The position numbers and the translations under genes are program-made. A model generated the notes under the pieces. The model was not told the DNA's origin. It searched no databases and saw only the letters and a list, made by a program, of their open reading frames with translations. Positions 6,955-13,025 of a DNA stretch of 15,321 bases are shown one piece after another (position 1 is the stretch's first letter; every line of letters begins with the position of its first letter). This stretch comes from RPQJ01 sp031404015 (GTDB taxonomy: Bacteria > Pseudomonadota > Gammaproteobacteria > Steroidobacterales > Steroidobacteraceae), in contig JANNGT010000266.1 in assembly GCA_031404015.1 (NCBI GenBank), forward strand, positions 1-15,321, given 5' to 3'.

Positions 6955-7408
6955 CGCCGGCGCGACATCGACGCATTCACGGCGCGAGGTCATCAACGCC
7001 CACCTGCACGTCGTGGTGGCGCTGTTCGTGGTGTGGTTGCTCGCCACGAGTCCATGGGTGTCGATGTTGCGCAGGGTTCCCGCGGACGCCAGCTTTTTTG
7101 ATCACGCGCACATCACGGTGGGGTGGCTCACGCTGCTGTGCGGATCGATCTATGCAGCGACGGTCGCGGGGGGCGGCAGGCTCAAGCAGTACCTGCCGGG
7201 GCGGACGGCGGGCATCGGTGGTGCCATTGAAGGCCTGCTGCTGCTTACGTTGCTCGCGACGGGGGCGACCGGCGCGCTTTGGTTCCTGACGCAAGGCTCA
7301 GCCGACGCGATCACGTGGCGTGGCCTGCACATTTATTCCGCCCGTGCGCTGATCGGGGTGGGCGTCGCGCACGTGGTCGCCGTCGCGACGCACCTTATAG
7401 ACCTTTAA
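6947..7408 (+). CDS. Cytochrome b561-like four-helix membrane protein
   Basis: A protein of about 153 residues with four membrane segments (about 17-39, 54-74, 92-114 and 127-150). Several histidines sit in or next to the helices: H19 and H21 in helix 1, H53 and H55 in helix 2, and H128, H142 and H149 around helix 4. This is the pattern of a b-type cytochrome with bis-histidine heme, as in cytochrome b561-like and related di-heme membrane proteins. The start is uncertain. TTG 6947 gives an 8-base overlap with hemG and has GAGG about 9 bases upstream; the ATG at 6872 would lie deep inside hemG. Position suggests it handles electrons from HemG or the quinone pool, but no family was recognised with certainty. 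It is followed within 6 bases by a palindromic repeat. Confidence 0.75.
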   Translation: MRNAGATSTHSRREVINAHLHVVVALFVVWLLATSPWVSMLRRVPADASFFDHAHITVGWLTLLCGSIYAATVAGGGRLKQYLPGRTAGIGGAIEGLLLLTLLATGATGALWFLTQGSADAITWRGLHIYSARALIGVGVAHVVAVATHLIDL

Positions 7409-7413
7409 AGACC

Positions 7414-7451
7414 CCCTCTCCCGCGCAAGCGGGAGAGGGTTGGGGTGAGGG
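7414..7451 (+). repeat. REP-like palindromic repeat, copy 1
   Basis: CCCTCTCCCGC at 7414-7424 pairs perfectly with GCGGGAGAGGG at 7429-7439 (11 bp, GCAA loop). The one-sided tail TTGGGGTGAGGG follows at 7440-7451. The same stem and tail recur at 9074-9112 in opposite orientation. It sits between the stop codons of the cytochrome-like gene and ahpF and could also end or protect both transcripts. On the ahpF strand the hairpin is followed by GGTCTTT, a weak T-tract. Confidence 0.85.
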
Positions 7452-7456
7452 CGCTC

Positions 7457-9055
7457 TTACGCGGCGGCCGCTTCGCCCGCTGCAGCCACCGGCACGCGGA
7501 TCAGGTGATCGAACGCGCTGAGCGACGCTTTCGAGCCTTCGCCCATTGCGATGATGATCTGCTTGTACGGCACCGTCGTGGCATCGCCCGCCGCGAACAC
7601 GCCGGGCAACGATGTCTGGCCCCTCGCGTCAACTTCGATCTCGCCGCGCGGTGACAGCGCGATCGTGCCCTTGAGCCAATCGGTGTTGGGCAGCAAGCCG
7701 ATCTGCACGAACACGCCCTCGAGATCCACGCGATGGATCTCGCCTGAGCTGCGATCCTTGTAGCTCAGTGCGTTGACCTTGCCCTCGGCGCCATGCACTT
7801 CGGTGGTCTGCGCGGAGACGATGGCGCGCACGTTCGGCAGGCTGCGCATCTTTCGCTGCAGCACTTCGTCCGCGCGCAGCTTGCCGTCAAACTCGATCAG
7901 CGTGACGTGCTCGACGATACCCGCCAGGTCGATCGCGGCCTCGACGCCCGAGTTGCCGCCGCCGATCACGGCGACGCGCTTGCCCTTGAACAACGGACCG
8001 TCGCAGTGCGGGCAATATGCCACGCCCTTGCCGGAGTACTCTTTCTCGCCGGGCACGTTCATCTGGCGCCAGCGCGCGCCGGTCGAGATGATCACCGTGC
8101 GGCTCTTGAGCGCAGCGCCGCTTTCCAGCTTGACCGTGAAGAACCCGTCTTCGCCGCTCGGCTCGAGTGCCGCGGCCCGCTGCAGGTTCATGACGTCCAC
8201 TTCGTAATGCTTGACGTGTTCTTCGAGCGCCGCGGCCAGCTTCGGGCCTTCGGTGGCCTTCACCGAGATGAAATTCTCGATGCCGAGCGTGTCCATGACC
8301 TGGCCGCCGAAACGGTCGGCCACCACGCCCGTGCGGATCCCCTTGCGGGCCGCATAAACTGCAGCGGACGCGCCGGCCGGGCCGCCGCCCACGACGAGCA
8401 CGTCGAACGGGTCCTTGGCGTTGATCTGCTGCGCCGCGCGGTCTGCGCCGCTCGTGTCTATCTTGGCCAGGATTTCCTCGAGGCTGATGCGGCCCTGGTT
8501 GAACTCGACACCGTTCAGGAACACGTACGGCACCGCCATGATCTGGCGTGCCTCGACTTCGGCCTGGAACAGCGCACCGTCGATCATCGTCGTGCGCACG
8601 CCCGGGTTCAGCACCGCGAGCAGGTTCAGCGACTGCACGACTTCCGGGCAGTTGTGGCACGACAGCGAGATGAAGATCTCGAAATTGAACTCGCCCTCGA
8701 GTGCCTTGATCTGTTCGATCACGGGCGCGTCGACCTTGGGCGGGTAGCCGCCGGCCTGCAGCAAGGCGAGGACCAGCGACGTGAATTCATGGCCCAGCGG
8801 GATGGCGGCGAAGTCGATGCCCATGTCCGCACCCGCACGTGTGACGCGGAAAGACGGCGTGCGTCGGCCCGCCGGAATCTCGCTGCCGCGGATTTCGCGA
8901 TACGAGATCAGCTCCGACAATGGCGCGATCTCGCGCAGCAGGTCTTGCATTTCGCGGGCTGCGTCGCTGTCGTCGAGGGCAGCAATGATTTCAATCGGCT
9001 GCGTGAGCCGGCCGAGGTAGCCCTGGAGTGTCTGCTTGAGATCGGTGTCGAGCAC
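7457..9055 (-). CDS. ahpF: Alkyl hydroperoxide reductase subunit F (AhpF)
   Basis: A 532-residue cytoplasmic flavoprotein disulfide reductase that moves electrons from NADH through FAD and two disulfides to AhpC. The N-terminal thioredoxin-like domain carries SCHNCP (C133, C136). The FAD motif GGGPAGAS is at about 223-230, the thioredoxin-reductase-like CPHC at 348-351, the NADH motif GGGNSGVEA at about 365-373 and the second FAD motif GVFAAGDAT near 485. All redox cysteines are present. The start is GTG 9055, giving MLDTDLKQTL, which matches the E. coli N-terminus MLDTN. It also has the ideal Shine-Dalgarno GAGGTGA 5 bases upstream. The GTG at 9064 would add three residues and lies within that site. 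It follows ahpC by 67 bases, with a REP-like hairpin in the gap. Confidence 0.96.
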   Translation of the reverse strand: MLDTDLKQTLQGYLGRLTQPIEIIAALDDSDAAREMQDLLREIAPLSELISYREIRGSEIPAGRRTPSFRVTRAGADMGIDFAAIPLGHEFTSLVLALLQAGGYPPKVDAPVIEQIKALEGEFNFEIFISLSCHNCPEVVQSLNLLAVLNPGVRTTMIDGALFQAEVEARQIMAVPYVFLNGVEFNQGRISLEEILAKIDTSGADRAAQQINAKDPFDVLVVGGGPAGASAAVYAARKGIRTGVVADRFGGQVMDTLGIENFISVKATEGPKLAAALEEHVKHYEVDVMNLQRAAALEPSGEDGFFTVKLESGAALKSRTVIISTGARWRQMNVPGEKEYSGKGVAYCPHCDGPLFKGKRVAVIGGGNSGVEAAIDLAGIVEHVTLIEFDGKLRADEVLQRKMRSLPNVRAIVSAQTTEVHGAEGKVNALSYKDRSSGEIHRVDLEGVFVQIGLLPNTDWLKGTIALSPRGEIEVDARGQTSLPGVFAAGDATTVPYKQIIIAMGEGSKASLSAFDHLIRVPVAAAGEAAAA

Positions 9056-9060
9056 TGTAG

Positions 9061-9067
9061 TCACCTC
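9061..9067 (-). promoter_or_regulatory. Strong ribosome binding site that fixes the ahpF start
   Basis: On the minus strand GAGGTGA, 5 bases before GTG 9055, is a near-perfect Shine-Dalgarno sequence. It contains the alternative GTG start at 9064, so ribosomes bound here would start at 9055. Confidence 0.75.
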
Positions 9068-9073
9068 AAATTA

Positions 9074-9112
9074 CCCTCACCCTGGCCCTCTCCCGCTCGC
9101 GCGGGAGAGGGG
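9074..9112 (-). repeat. REP-like palindromic repeat, copy 2
   Basis: CCCTCTCCCGC at 9086-9096 pairs perfectly with GCGGGAGAGGG at 9101-9111 (11 bp, TCGC loop). The tail CCCTCACCCTGG lies on the left at 9074-9085. On the minus strand this is the same stem-then-tail element as at 7414-7451. The two copies form an inverted pair with tails facing ahpF. This copy lies between the ahpC stop and the ahpF ribosome binding site and may set the ratio of ahpC to ahpF mRNA by stabilising or partly ending the ahpC transcript. Confidence 0.85.
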
Positions 9113-9122
9113 ACCGGACGAG

Positions 9123-9686
9123 TTAGATCTTGCCGACGAGGTCAAGCGACGGCTTGATCGTCTTGGCGCCGTCGTTCCACTTGGCCGGGCAGACTTCACC
9201 CGGGTGCGCGGCAACGTACTGGGCAGCCTTCAGCTTGCGCAGGGTTTCCTTGACGTCACGGGCGATCGCGTTGTCGTGGATCTCCAGCGTCTTGATCGTG
9301 CCACTCGGGTCGATGACGAACGTTCCGCGCAGCGCAAGGCCCGCGTCGTCGATGTGCACGCCGAAGCCACGCGTCAGCGTGTGCGTCGGATCGCCCACGA
9401 GCGGGAACTTGGCCTTGCCAACGGCGGGCGAAGTTTCGTGCCACACCTTGTGCGAGAAGTGCGTGTCGGTCGTGACGATGTACACCTCGGCGCCGAGCTT
9501 CTGGAACTCGGCGTAGTTGTCAGCCGCGTCCTCGACTTCCGTCGGGCAGTTGAAGGTGAAGGCTGCCGGCATGAAGATCACGACAGACCACTTGCCCTTC
9601 ATGGACTCGTTGCTGATTTCGACGAACTTGCCGTTATGGAAAGCCTGCGTCTTGAACGCCGGGACGAGAGTGTTGATCAGCGACAT
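9123..9686 (-). CDS. ahpC: Alkyl hydroperoxide reductase subunit C (peroxiredoxin AhpC)
   Basis: A 187-residue typical 2-Cys peroxiredoxin that reduces hydrogen peroxide, organic peroxides and peroxynitrite in the cytoplasm and is recycled by AhpF. The peroxidatic cysteine is C47 in FTFNCPTE, with the active-site Pro and Thr just before it. The resolving cysteine is C166 in GEVCPAKW. The C-terminus SLDLVGKI matches the AhpC type. Length equals the E. coli protein, and the sequence is closest by eye to the Pseudomonas form (IFMPAAFTFNCPTE). The start at MSLINTLVPAFK is supported by GGAG several bases upstream and by homology; the upstream extension has no support. It is the first gene of ahpC-ahpF and lies downstream of an OxyR-type operator, so peroxide induction is expected. 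Confidence 0.97.
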   Translation of the reverse strand: MSLINTLVPAFKTQAFHNGKFVEISNESMKGKWSVVIFMPAAFTFNCPTEVEDAADNYAEFQKLGAEVYIVTTDTHFSHKVWHETSPAVGKAKFPLVGDPTHTLTRGFGVHIDDAGLALRGTFVIDPSGTIKTLEIHDNAIARDVKETLRKLKAAQYVAAHPGEVCPAKWNDGAKTIKPSLDLVGKI

Positions 9687-9719
9687 GGTTGGATCTCCAG
9701 GTGGGTTGCCAAGGCAAAG

Positions 9720-9740
9720 GGAGCAGCCAGATGCTGCTCC
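9720..9740 (-). other. Hairpin in the ahpC leader
   Basis: GGAGCAGC at 9720-9727 pairs with GCTGCTCC at 9733-9740 (8 bp, 5-base loop). It lies between the predicted ahpC -10 box and the start codon, so it would be in the 5' leader. There is no T-tract. It may stabilise the mRNA, but its function is unknown. Confidence 0.5.
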
Positions 9741-9750
9741 GGAGCCCGGC

Positions 9751-9780
9751 ATTCTCCAGCCTTCCGCGCCGTAGGGCCAA
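9751..9780 (-). promoter_or_regulatory. Predicted ahpC promoter
   Basis: On the minus strand TTGGCC (9775-9780) and GAGAAT (9751-9756) each match the sigma-70 consensus at four of six positions, with an 18-base gap. The -35 box abuts the OxyR-type operator, the usual geometry for activation by OxyR contact with RNA polymerase. Transcription would start about 60 bases before the ahpC ATG. Confidence 0.5.
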
Positions 9781-9816
9781 TAGATTGTTCCGGGCAGACT
9801 GATAGGTGCTGACTAT
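9780..9816 (-). promoter_or_regulatory. OxyR-type operator upstream of ahpC
   Basis: The site reads ATAG-N7-CGGG-N7-ATAG-N7-CTAT. The OxyR consensus is four such tetranucleotides (ATAG, CTAT, ATAG, CTAT) spaced by seven bases. Three of the four are exact here and all three spacers are exactly seven. The second half extends to a 9-bp inverted repeat, GACTGATAG (9797-9805) against CTATCAGTC (9813-9821). It lies just upstream of the predicted -35 box of ahpC, a classic OxyR target. No oxyR gene is in the window. Confidence 0.8.
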
Positions 9817-9853
9817 CAGTCCGCGACGAAGCTACGCCGGGTCGCCCGTGATT

Positions 9854-10372
9854 TTACTTGATCTGGCCGCGGATCTCGCCGACGCGGTAGTCGCCCGGGC
9901 CGGAATAGGGCGGATCCACGCCGTCGTACGTGTGCACGTTGACGTACGTGTTGCCAGACTCGAGTTCCCCGACCAGGTCCGACATCGGCGAGCCGATCAG
10001 CGGGCCAATGAAATCGCTGGCGTCGAAGGAGCCTTCGGCAAGCACGCCAGAGAATTCCCCGCGCTTGGCCGCTGCGCCGCCCTTGGGCCATAGCTTCACC
10101 ACGGACTGGCCGTTCTGCACCGGGCCACCGAGATGCAGGTCGGCTTGCGACGGGTTCTGCAGTTTGCTGACGCTGACCTTGTAGTGGATCGTCTTGCCGT
10201 CGGCGCCCAGGCGCAGCTCCACGATGCCTGTCGCCGGTGTCGAGATGGGCTCGGGCAGGCACTGCGCGCCGTCCATGGTCGCCTTGAATACGGTGTCGGC
10301 GGCCTGCACTGGAAACGCGACGCAGCCGGCGGTGGCCAAGAGGGTAAAGAAGACGCTACGACGTTTGGACAT
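9854..10372 (-). CDS. Secreted CHRD-domain protein
   Basis: A 172-residue exported protein. Residues 1-24 are a signal peptide (KRRSVFFTLLATAG... ending PVQA). The rest is one CHRD domain, a beta-rich domain first seen in chordin and common in secreted bacterial proteins of unknown role. Typical elements are ATMDGAQCLPEP (31-42), TGIVELRLGADGKTIHYKVSV (48-68), ADLHLGGPVQNGQSVV (77-92) and the end NTYVNVHTYDG...VGEIRGQIK (141-172). The start is chosen at MSKRRS because GGGAG lies 6 bases upstream and the signal peptide begins there; a longer frame upstream is not protein-like. C17 follows TAG, a poor lipobox, so a lipoprotein is unlikely. It is on the same strand as the PrsW gene 97 bases upstream and ends 37 bases before the OxyR-type site. 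Confidence 0.87.
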   Translation of the reverse strand: MSKRRSVFFTLLATAGCVAFPVQAADTVFKATMDGAQCLPEPISTPATGIVELRLGADGKTIHYKVSVSKLQNPSQADLHLGGPVQNGQSVVKLWPKGGAAAKRGEFSGVLAEGSFDASDFIGPLIGSPMSDLVGELESGNTYVNVHTYDGVDPPYSGPGDYRVGEIRGQIK

Positions 10373-10469
10373 GGAGGGCTCCCGGATCGCTTTCCTGCCC
10401 CCGCAATGTGCAGCCTGGGTGGCTCCGCGCAAATACGTAATTGCTGCGAACTGGTCGCGTTCTACGTTG

Positions 10470-11708
10470 TCAGCCCGGGAGCTTCTGCCGCAATGCCGCG
10501 ATCTGCGCCCGCCGTTGCTCGAGTACGCCATCGAGCGCGGGGTCGAAGCCGCGGTCGCGCAGCCGGCGCTTGCGGAAAGCGAGTTCGTTCTGCGCATTGA
10601 TCAGCGCGCACGACACGCGCCGATGACGCGGGTCGATGCGGTGGGTGCGAAACGTGCGCTCGGCGGTGATCGCGGCGAACTCCTTCTCTGTGACGCTGCG
10701 CCCGATCTCCTGTGCGAGTTCCTCGACGATGACTTTACGTTCGGCCTTGCCGCTGCGGTAGATGATCGCGACCAGCAGCAGCGCGAACGGCAGGAAAACG
10801 ACCAGGTTCGACACGCTCGCGGCGAACATTGCCTCCCAGACGCCGAGCGTCGGCGGCGACAGCACCTCAGTGGGCGCGGCTGCGCCCGTTTTCGCAGCCG
10901 CCAGCGCAAAGAACAAGGGCAGCGAGTTGTTCCAGGCATGCCCGGCGATCGCGAGCAGATAACCCGCGACCGGCGCGAGCACGCGCAGCCACAGTCTGGG
11001 CGTCGCGCGTGACACGCCGAGCGACGCCCCGAAAATACCTGAAAACAGTGCATGCCCCGCGAGTCCCAGCCACGCGTAGCGCGTGCCGATCTGGAACCCG
11101 TAGGGCGCGGTGCCGAACTCGACGAAGTTCTGCTGCACGTACAGCGCAGACTCGAACCAGTTGCAGCCGGCCCCGATCAGCGCGCCGTAGATGAACCCGT
11201 CGCGCACGTTGTCGAACTCACCGCGCAGCAGCCAGAACAGCAGGACGATGCCGATGCCCTTGGTCGTTTCCTCGACGATGGGAGCCGACAGCGGCGCCCC
11301 GATCATCAGCGCGGCATCCGGGCCGAGCATCGTGCGGAGTGCTGGAAACTGTTCGAGCCACTGCGTGACGGCCATGATCGCGGCGGTGTTGAGCGGCAGA
11401 GCCACGGTCGTCGCGATCAGCCCGCCCCAGAGAAAAGCCGCTGCGAACGCGTAGGGCGATTCGCGTTCGCGCCGGTCGAGGTACCACAGGAGCATGATTG
11501 GCAGCGTGGCCATCGCCGACGAGATGGCGAGCGCGCGGACGAACACCGCAGTGGCGGCCGATCCGAGGCCGGCCGCGACGGCGCAGATGACGACAGCCGC
11601 AAACAGCAGCAGCACGGCGAGCGTCCAGGCAATGGCGCGCGCGACGCGCGGCTGCCGCAAGGGCGAGGCGAGTGGGTCGAGCGTGACGGCTGACAGTGCC
11701 TGACGCAT
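10470..11708 (-). CDS. PrsW-family intramembrane metalloprotease
   Basis: A 412-residue polytopic membrane protein with the PrsW signature. PrsW of Bacillus cuts an anti-sigma factor inside the membrane. Visible motifs are APIVEETTKG (142-151, the paired glutamates at 146-147), GALIGAGCNWFESALY (175-190, with E186), GHALFSGIFG (218-227) and AIAGHAWNNSL (253-263). About eight hydrophobic segments are seen, followed by a charged cytoplasmic tail of about 90 residues (from about 320) rich in Arg, Lys and Glu and likely helical. This makes it longer than the Bacillus enzyme. All expected polar residues are in place. GGAG lies 13 bases before the ATG, farther than usual. It follows the MgtC-like gene by 39 bases and is likely the last gene of the cluster. 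The substrate is unknown; no anti-sigma gene is in the window. Confidence 0.88.
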   Translation of the reverse strand: MRQALSAVTLDPLASPLRQPRVARAIAWTLAVLLLFAAVVICAVAAGLGSAATAVFVRALAISSAMATLPIMLLWYLDRRERESPYAFAAAFLWGGLIATTVALPLNTAAIMAVTQWLEQFPALRTMLGPDAALMIGAPLSAPIVEETTKGIGIVLLFWLLRGEFDNVRDGFIYGALIGAGCNWFESALYVQQNFVEFGTAPYGFQIGTRYAWLGLAGHALFSGIFGASLGVSRATPRLWLRVLAPVAGYLLAIAGHAWNNSLPLFFALAAAKTGAAAPTEVLSPPTLGVWEAMFAASVSNLVVFLPFALLLVAIIYRSGKAERKVIVEELAQEIGRSVTEKEFAAITAERTFRTHRIDPRHRRVSCALINAQNELAFRKRRLRDRGFDPALDGVLEQRRAQIAALRQKLPG

Positions 11709-11747
11709 CGGGTTGCTGGTACTCCGGGCTGGCGGACGCTGGGACGG

Positions 11748-13013
11748 TCAGGCAAGGACCAGGGCCACGATGCCCGCCGCGAGTATGCCGATTGTGGCTA
11801 CCAGAATCGAACCGCGCAGTTGGGCCGTGCCCAGTGCGGCGACGATGCCTGCCTTCACGACCGTATTGCTCAGCACGGCGATCGTGATCGCATGTGCCGC
11901 GACAGCGGGACTGCCCGAGCGCGCGTATTGCGCCATCGACAGCGTGATCGCGTCGACGTCGGTCGTGCCTGCCAGTGCTGCGAGGTAATACAGGCCCGTT
12001 TCCGGCGCGTTCGCCTGGACGATCTTGACGAGCAGCAGCACGACGGCGAACAAGGCCGCGAACTTGATGGCCGACGTGAGACTGAACGGATTGCGCAACG
12101 GCACGTCCTGCGCCTGCACGGCGCGCCCCGCCTGCCGCAGGTGCCAGACGCCGAAAGCGGCAGCAACGACGGTCATCGCGACAATGGCGGGCAACAAGGC
12201 GGGCAAAAGCGCGCGGTTGACGACGAGCACTTCAACCAGCACTCGCGCGAAACTGACGGCCCAGGCCAGCAGGATGCCGCTCGCAATCGGGGTGCTCGAT
12301 TCCGCGTATTGCGGCTCACGACTTTGCCGGGCGAACGACAGCGTCACCGCCGTGGATGACACGAGCCCGCCCGTGAGACCCGTGAGCGGCAGGCCCCGGT
12401 GTGCGCCGAGCATGCGCGTCAACACGTAACCAATCAGCGACAGCCCGGAAATCAGCAGCACCAGGAGCCACAGCGACTGCGGATTCAATGCCTGCCACGG
12501 ATCCAGGGGCTCGTCGGGCAACAGCGGCAGGATGATGAACGTGGCGATCAGCAGCCGCAGCACGGCGTACACGTCGTCCGAGCCGAGCTTGCCGACGAAC
12601 CCGTGCAGCGGTTGCTTATAGGCAAGCACTGCTGCAACAACCACGCCGATGCCCACCGCCAGTTCGCGTTGGCCCAATGCGGCGAGCGCGCCGAGCAGGA
12701 AGGTCGCGAGCGCGGCGATTTCCGTCGTGAGGCCCAGGCTGTCCGGGCGCATGCGCGCGCCGATTGCGTAGCCGGTGATGACGGCGGCACCGACGACGAC
12801 GAGACCTGCGGCCAGCACCCAGGGCGTCTCGAGGAGCACGCTCAGCCACCCAGCCAGCGCGCCAAACAGCGCCATAAGCATCAACGTGCGCAGTCCCGCG
12901 ATCTCTGGATGTTCGAGCTGCTGCTTGTGGCGTTCGCGCTCGATGCCGATCAGCGCGCCGATCAGCAGCGCGGTGGCGAAGTTCCAGACCAGCGTGAGGT
13001 CGAGTTCCGGCAC
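11748..13013 (-). CDS. MgtC/SapB-DUF4010 membrane protein
   Basis: A 421-residue inner-membrane protein with an N-terminal MgtC/SapB-like domain and a C-terminal DUF4010 domain (COG3174 type). The first domain (about 10-145) has the typical ALLIGALIGIERER and GLRTLMLMALFGALAGW, with R and E in the first helix. The second (about 175-415) has GLTGGLVSSTAVTLSFA and a string of hydrophobic segments with a conserved-looking DVDAITLSMAQ. About a dozen membrane segments are seen. MgtC proteins matter for magnesium limitation and virulence in Salmonella, but the DUF4010 fusions have no settled function. The start is GTG 13013, fixed by AGGAGG 5 bases upstream. The stop codon of the M64 peptidase gene lies within that ribosome binding site, showing tight coupling. 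Confidence 0.9.
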   Translation of the reverse strand: MPELDLTLVWNFATALLIGALIGIERERHKQQLEHPEIAGLRTLMLMALFGALAGWLSVLLETPWVLAAGLVVVGAAVITGYAIGARMRPDSLGLTTEIAALATFLLGALAALGQRELAVGIGVVVAAVLAYKQPLHGFVGKLGSDDVYAVLRLLIATFIILPLLPDEPLDPWQALNPQSLWLLVLLISGLSLIGYVLTRMLGAHRGLPLTGLTGGLVSSTAVTLSFARQSREPQYAESSTPIASGILLAWAVSFARVLVEVLVVNRALLPALLPAIVAMTVVAAAFGVWHLRQAGRAVQAQDVPLRNPFSLTSAIKFAALFAVVLLLVKIVQANAPETGLYYLAALAGTTDVDAITLSMAQYARSGSPAVAAHAITIAVLSNTVVKAGIVAALGTAQLRGSILVATIGILAAGIVALVLA

Positions 13014-13018
13014 GCACC

Positions 13019-13025
13019 CCTCCTA
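13019..13025 (-). promoter_or_regulatory. Ribosome binding site overlapping a stop codon
   Basis: On the minus strand TAGGAGG contains the stop TAG of the M64 peptidase and the full Shine-Dalgarno AGGAGG for GTG 13013, with a 5-base gap. Ribosomes ending on the peptidase gene would cover the start site of the MgtC-like gene, so the two are probably coupled. Confidence 0.8.

Noticed and set aside
7793..9157. Long open frame (454 codons) on the plus strand opposite ahpF
   Set aside because: It is the mirror of ahpF, caused by high GC at third positions. The translation is rich in Arg, His, Val and Ala with no domain, and it runs through the REP-like repeat.
9546..9569. Asn in place of Val before the peroxidatic cysteine of AhpC
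   Set aside because: FTFNCPTE is the normal form in Pseudomonas-type AhpC and is not unusual.
10420..10446. AT-rich near-palindrome around TACGTA upstream of the CHRD gene
   Set aside because: Only the six-base core is perfect. It is too short to call an operator without comparison with relatives.
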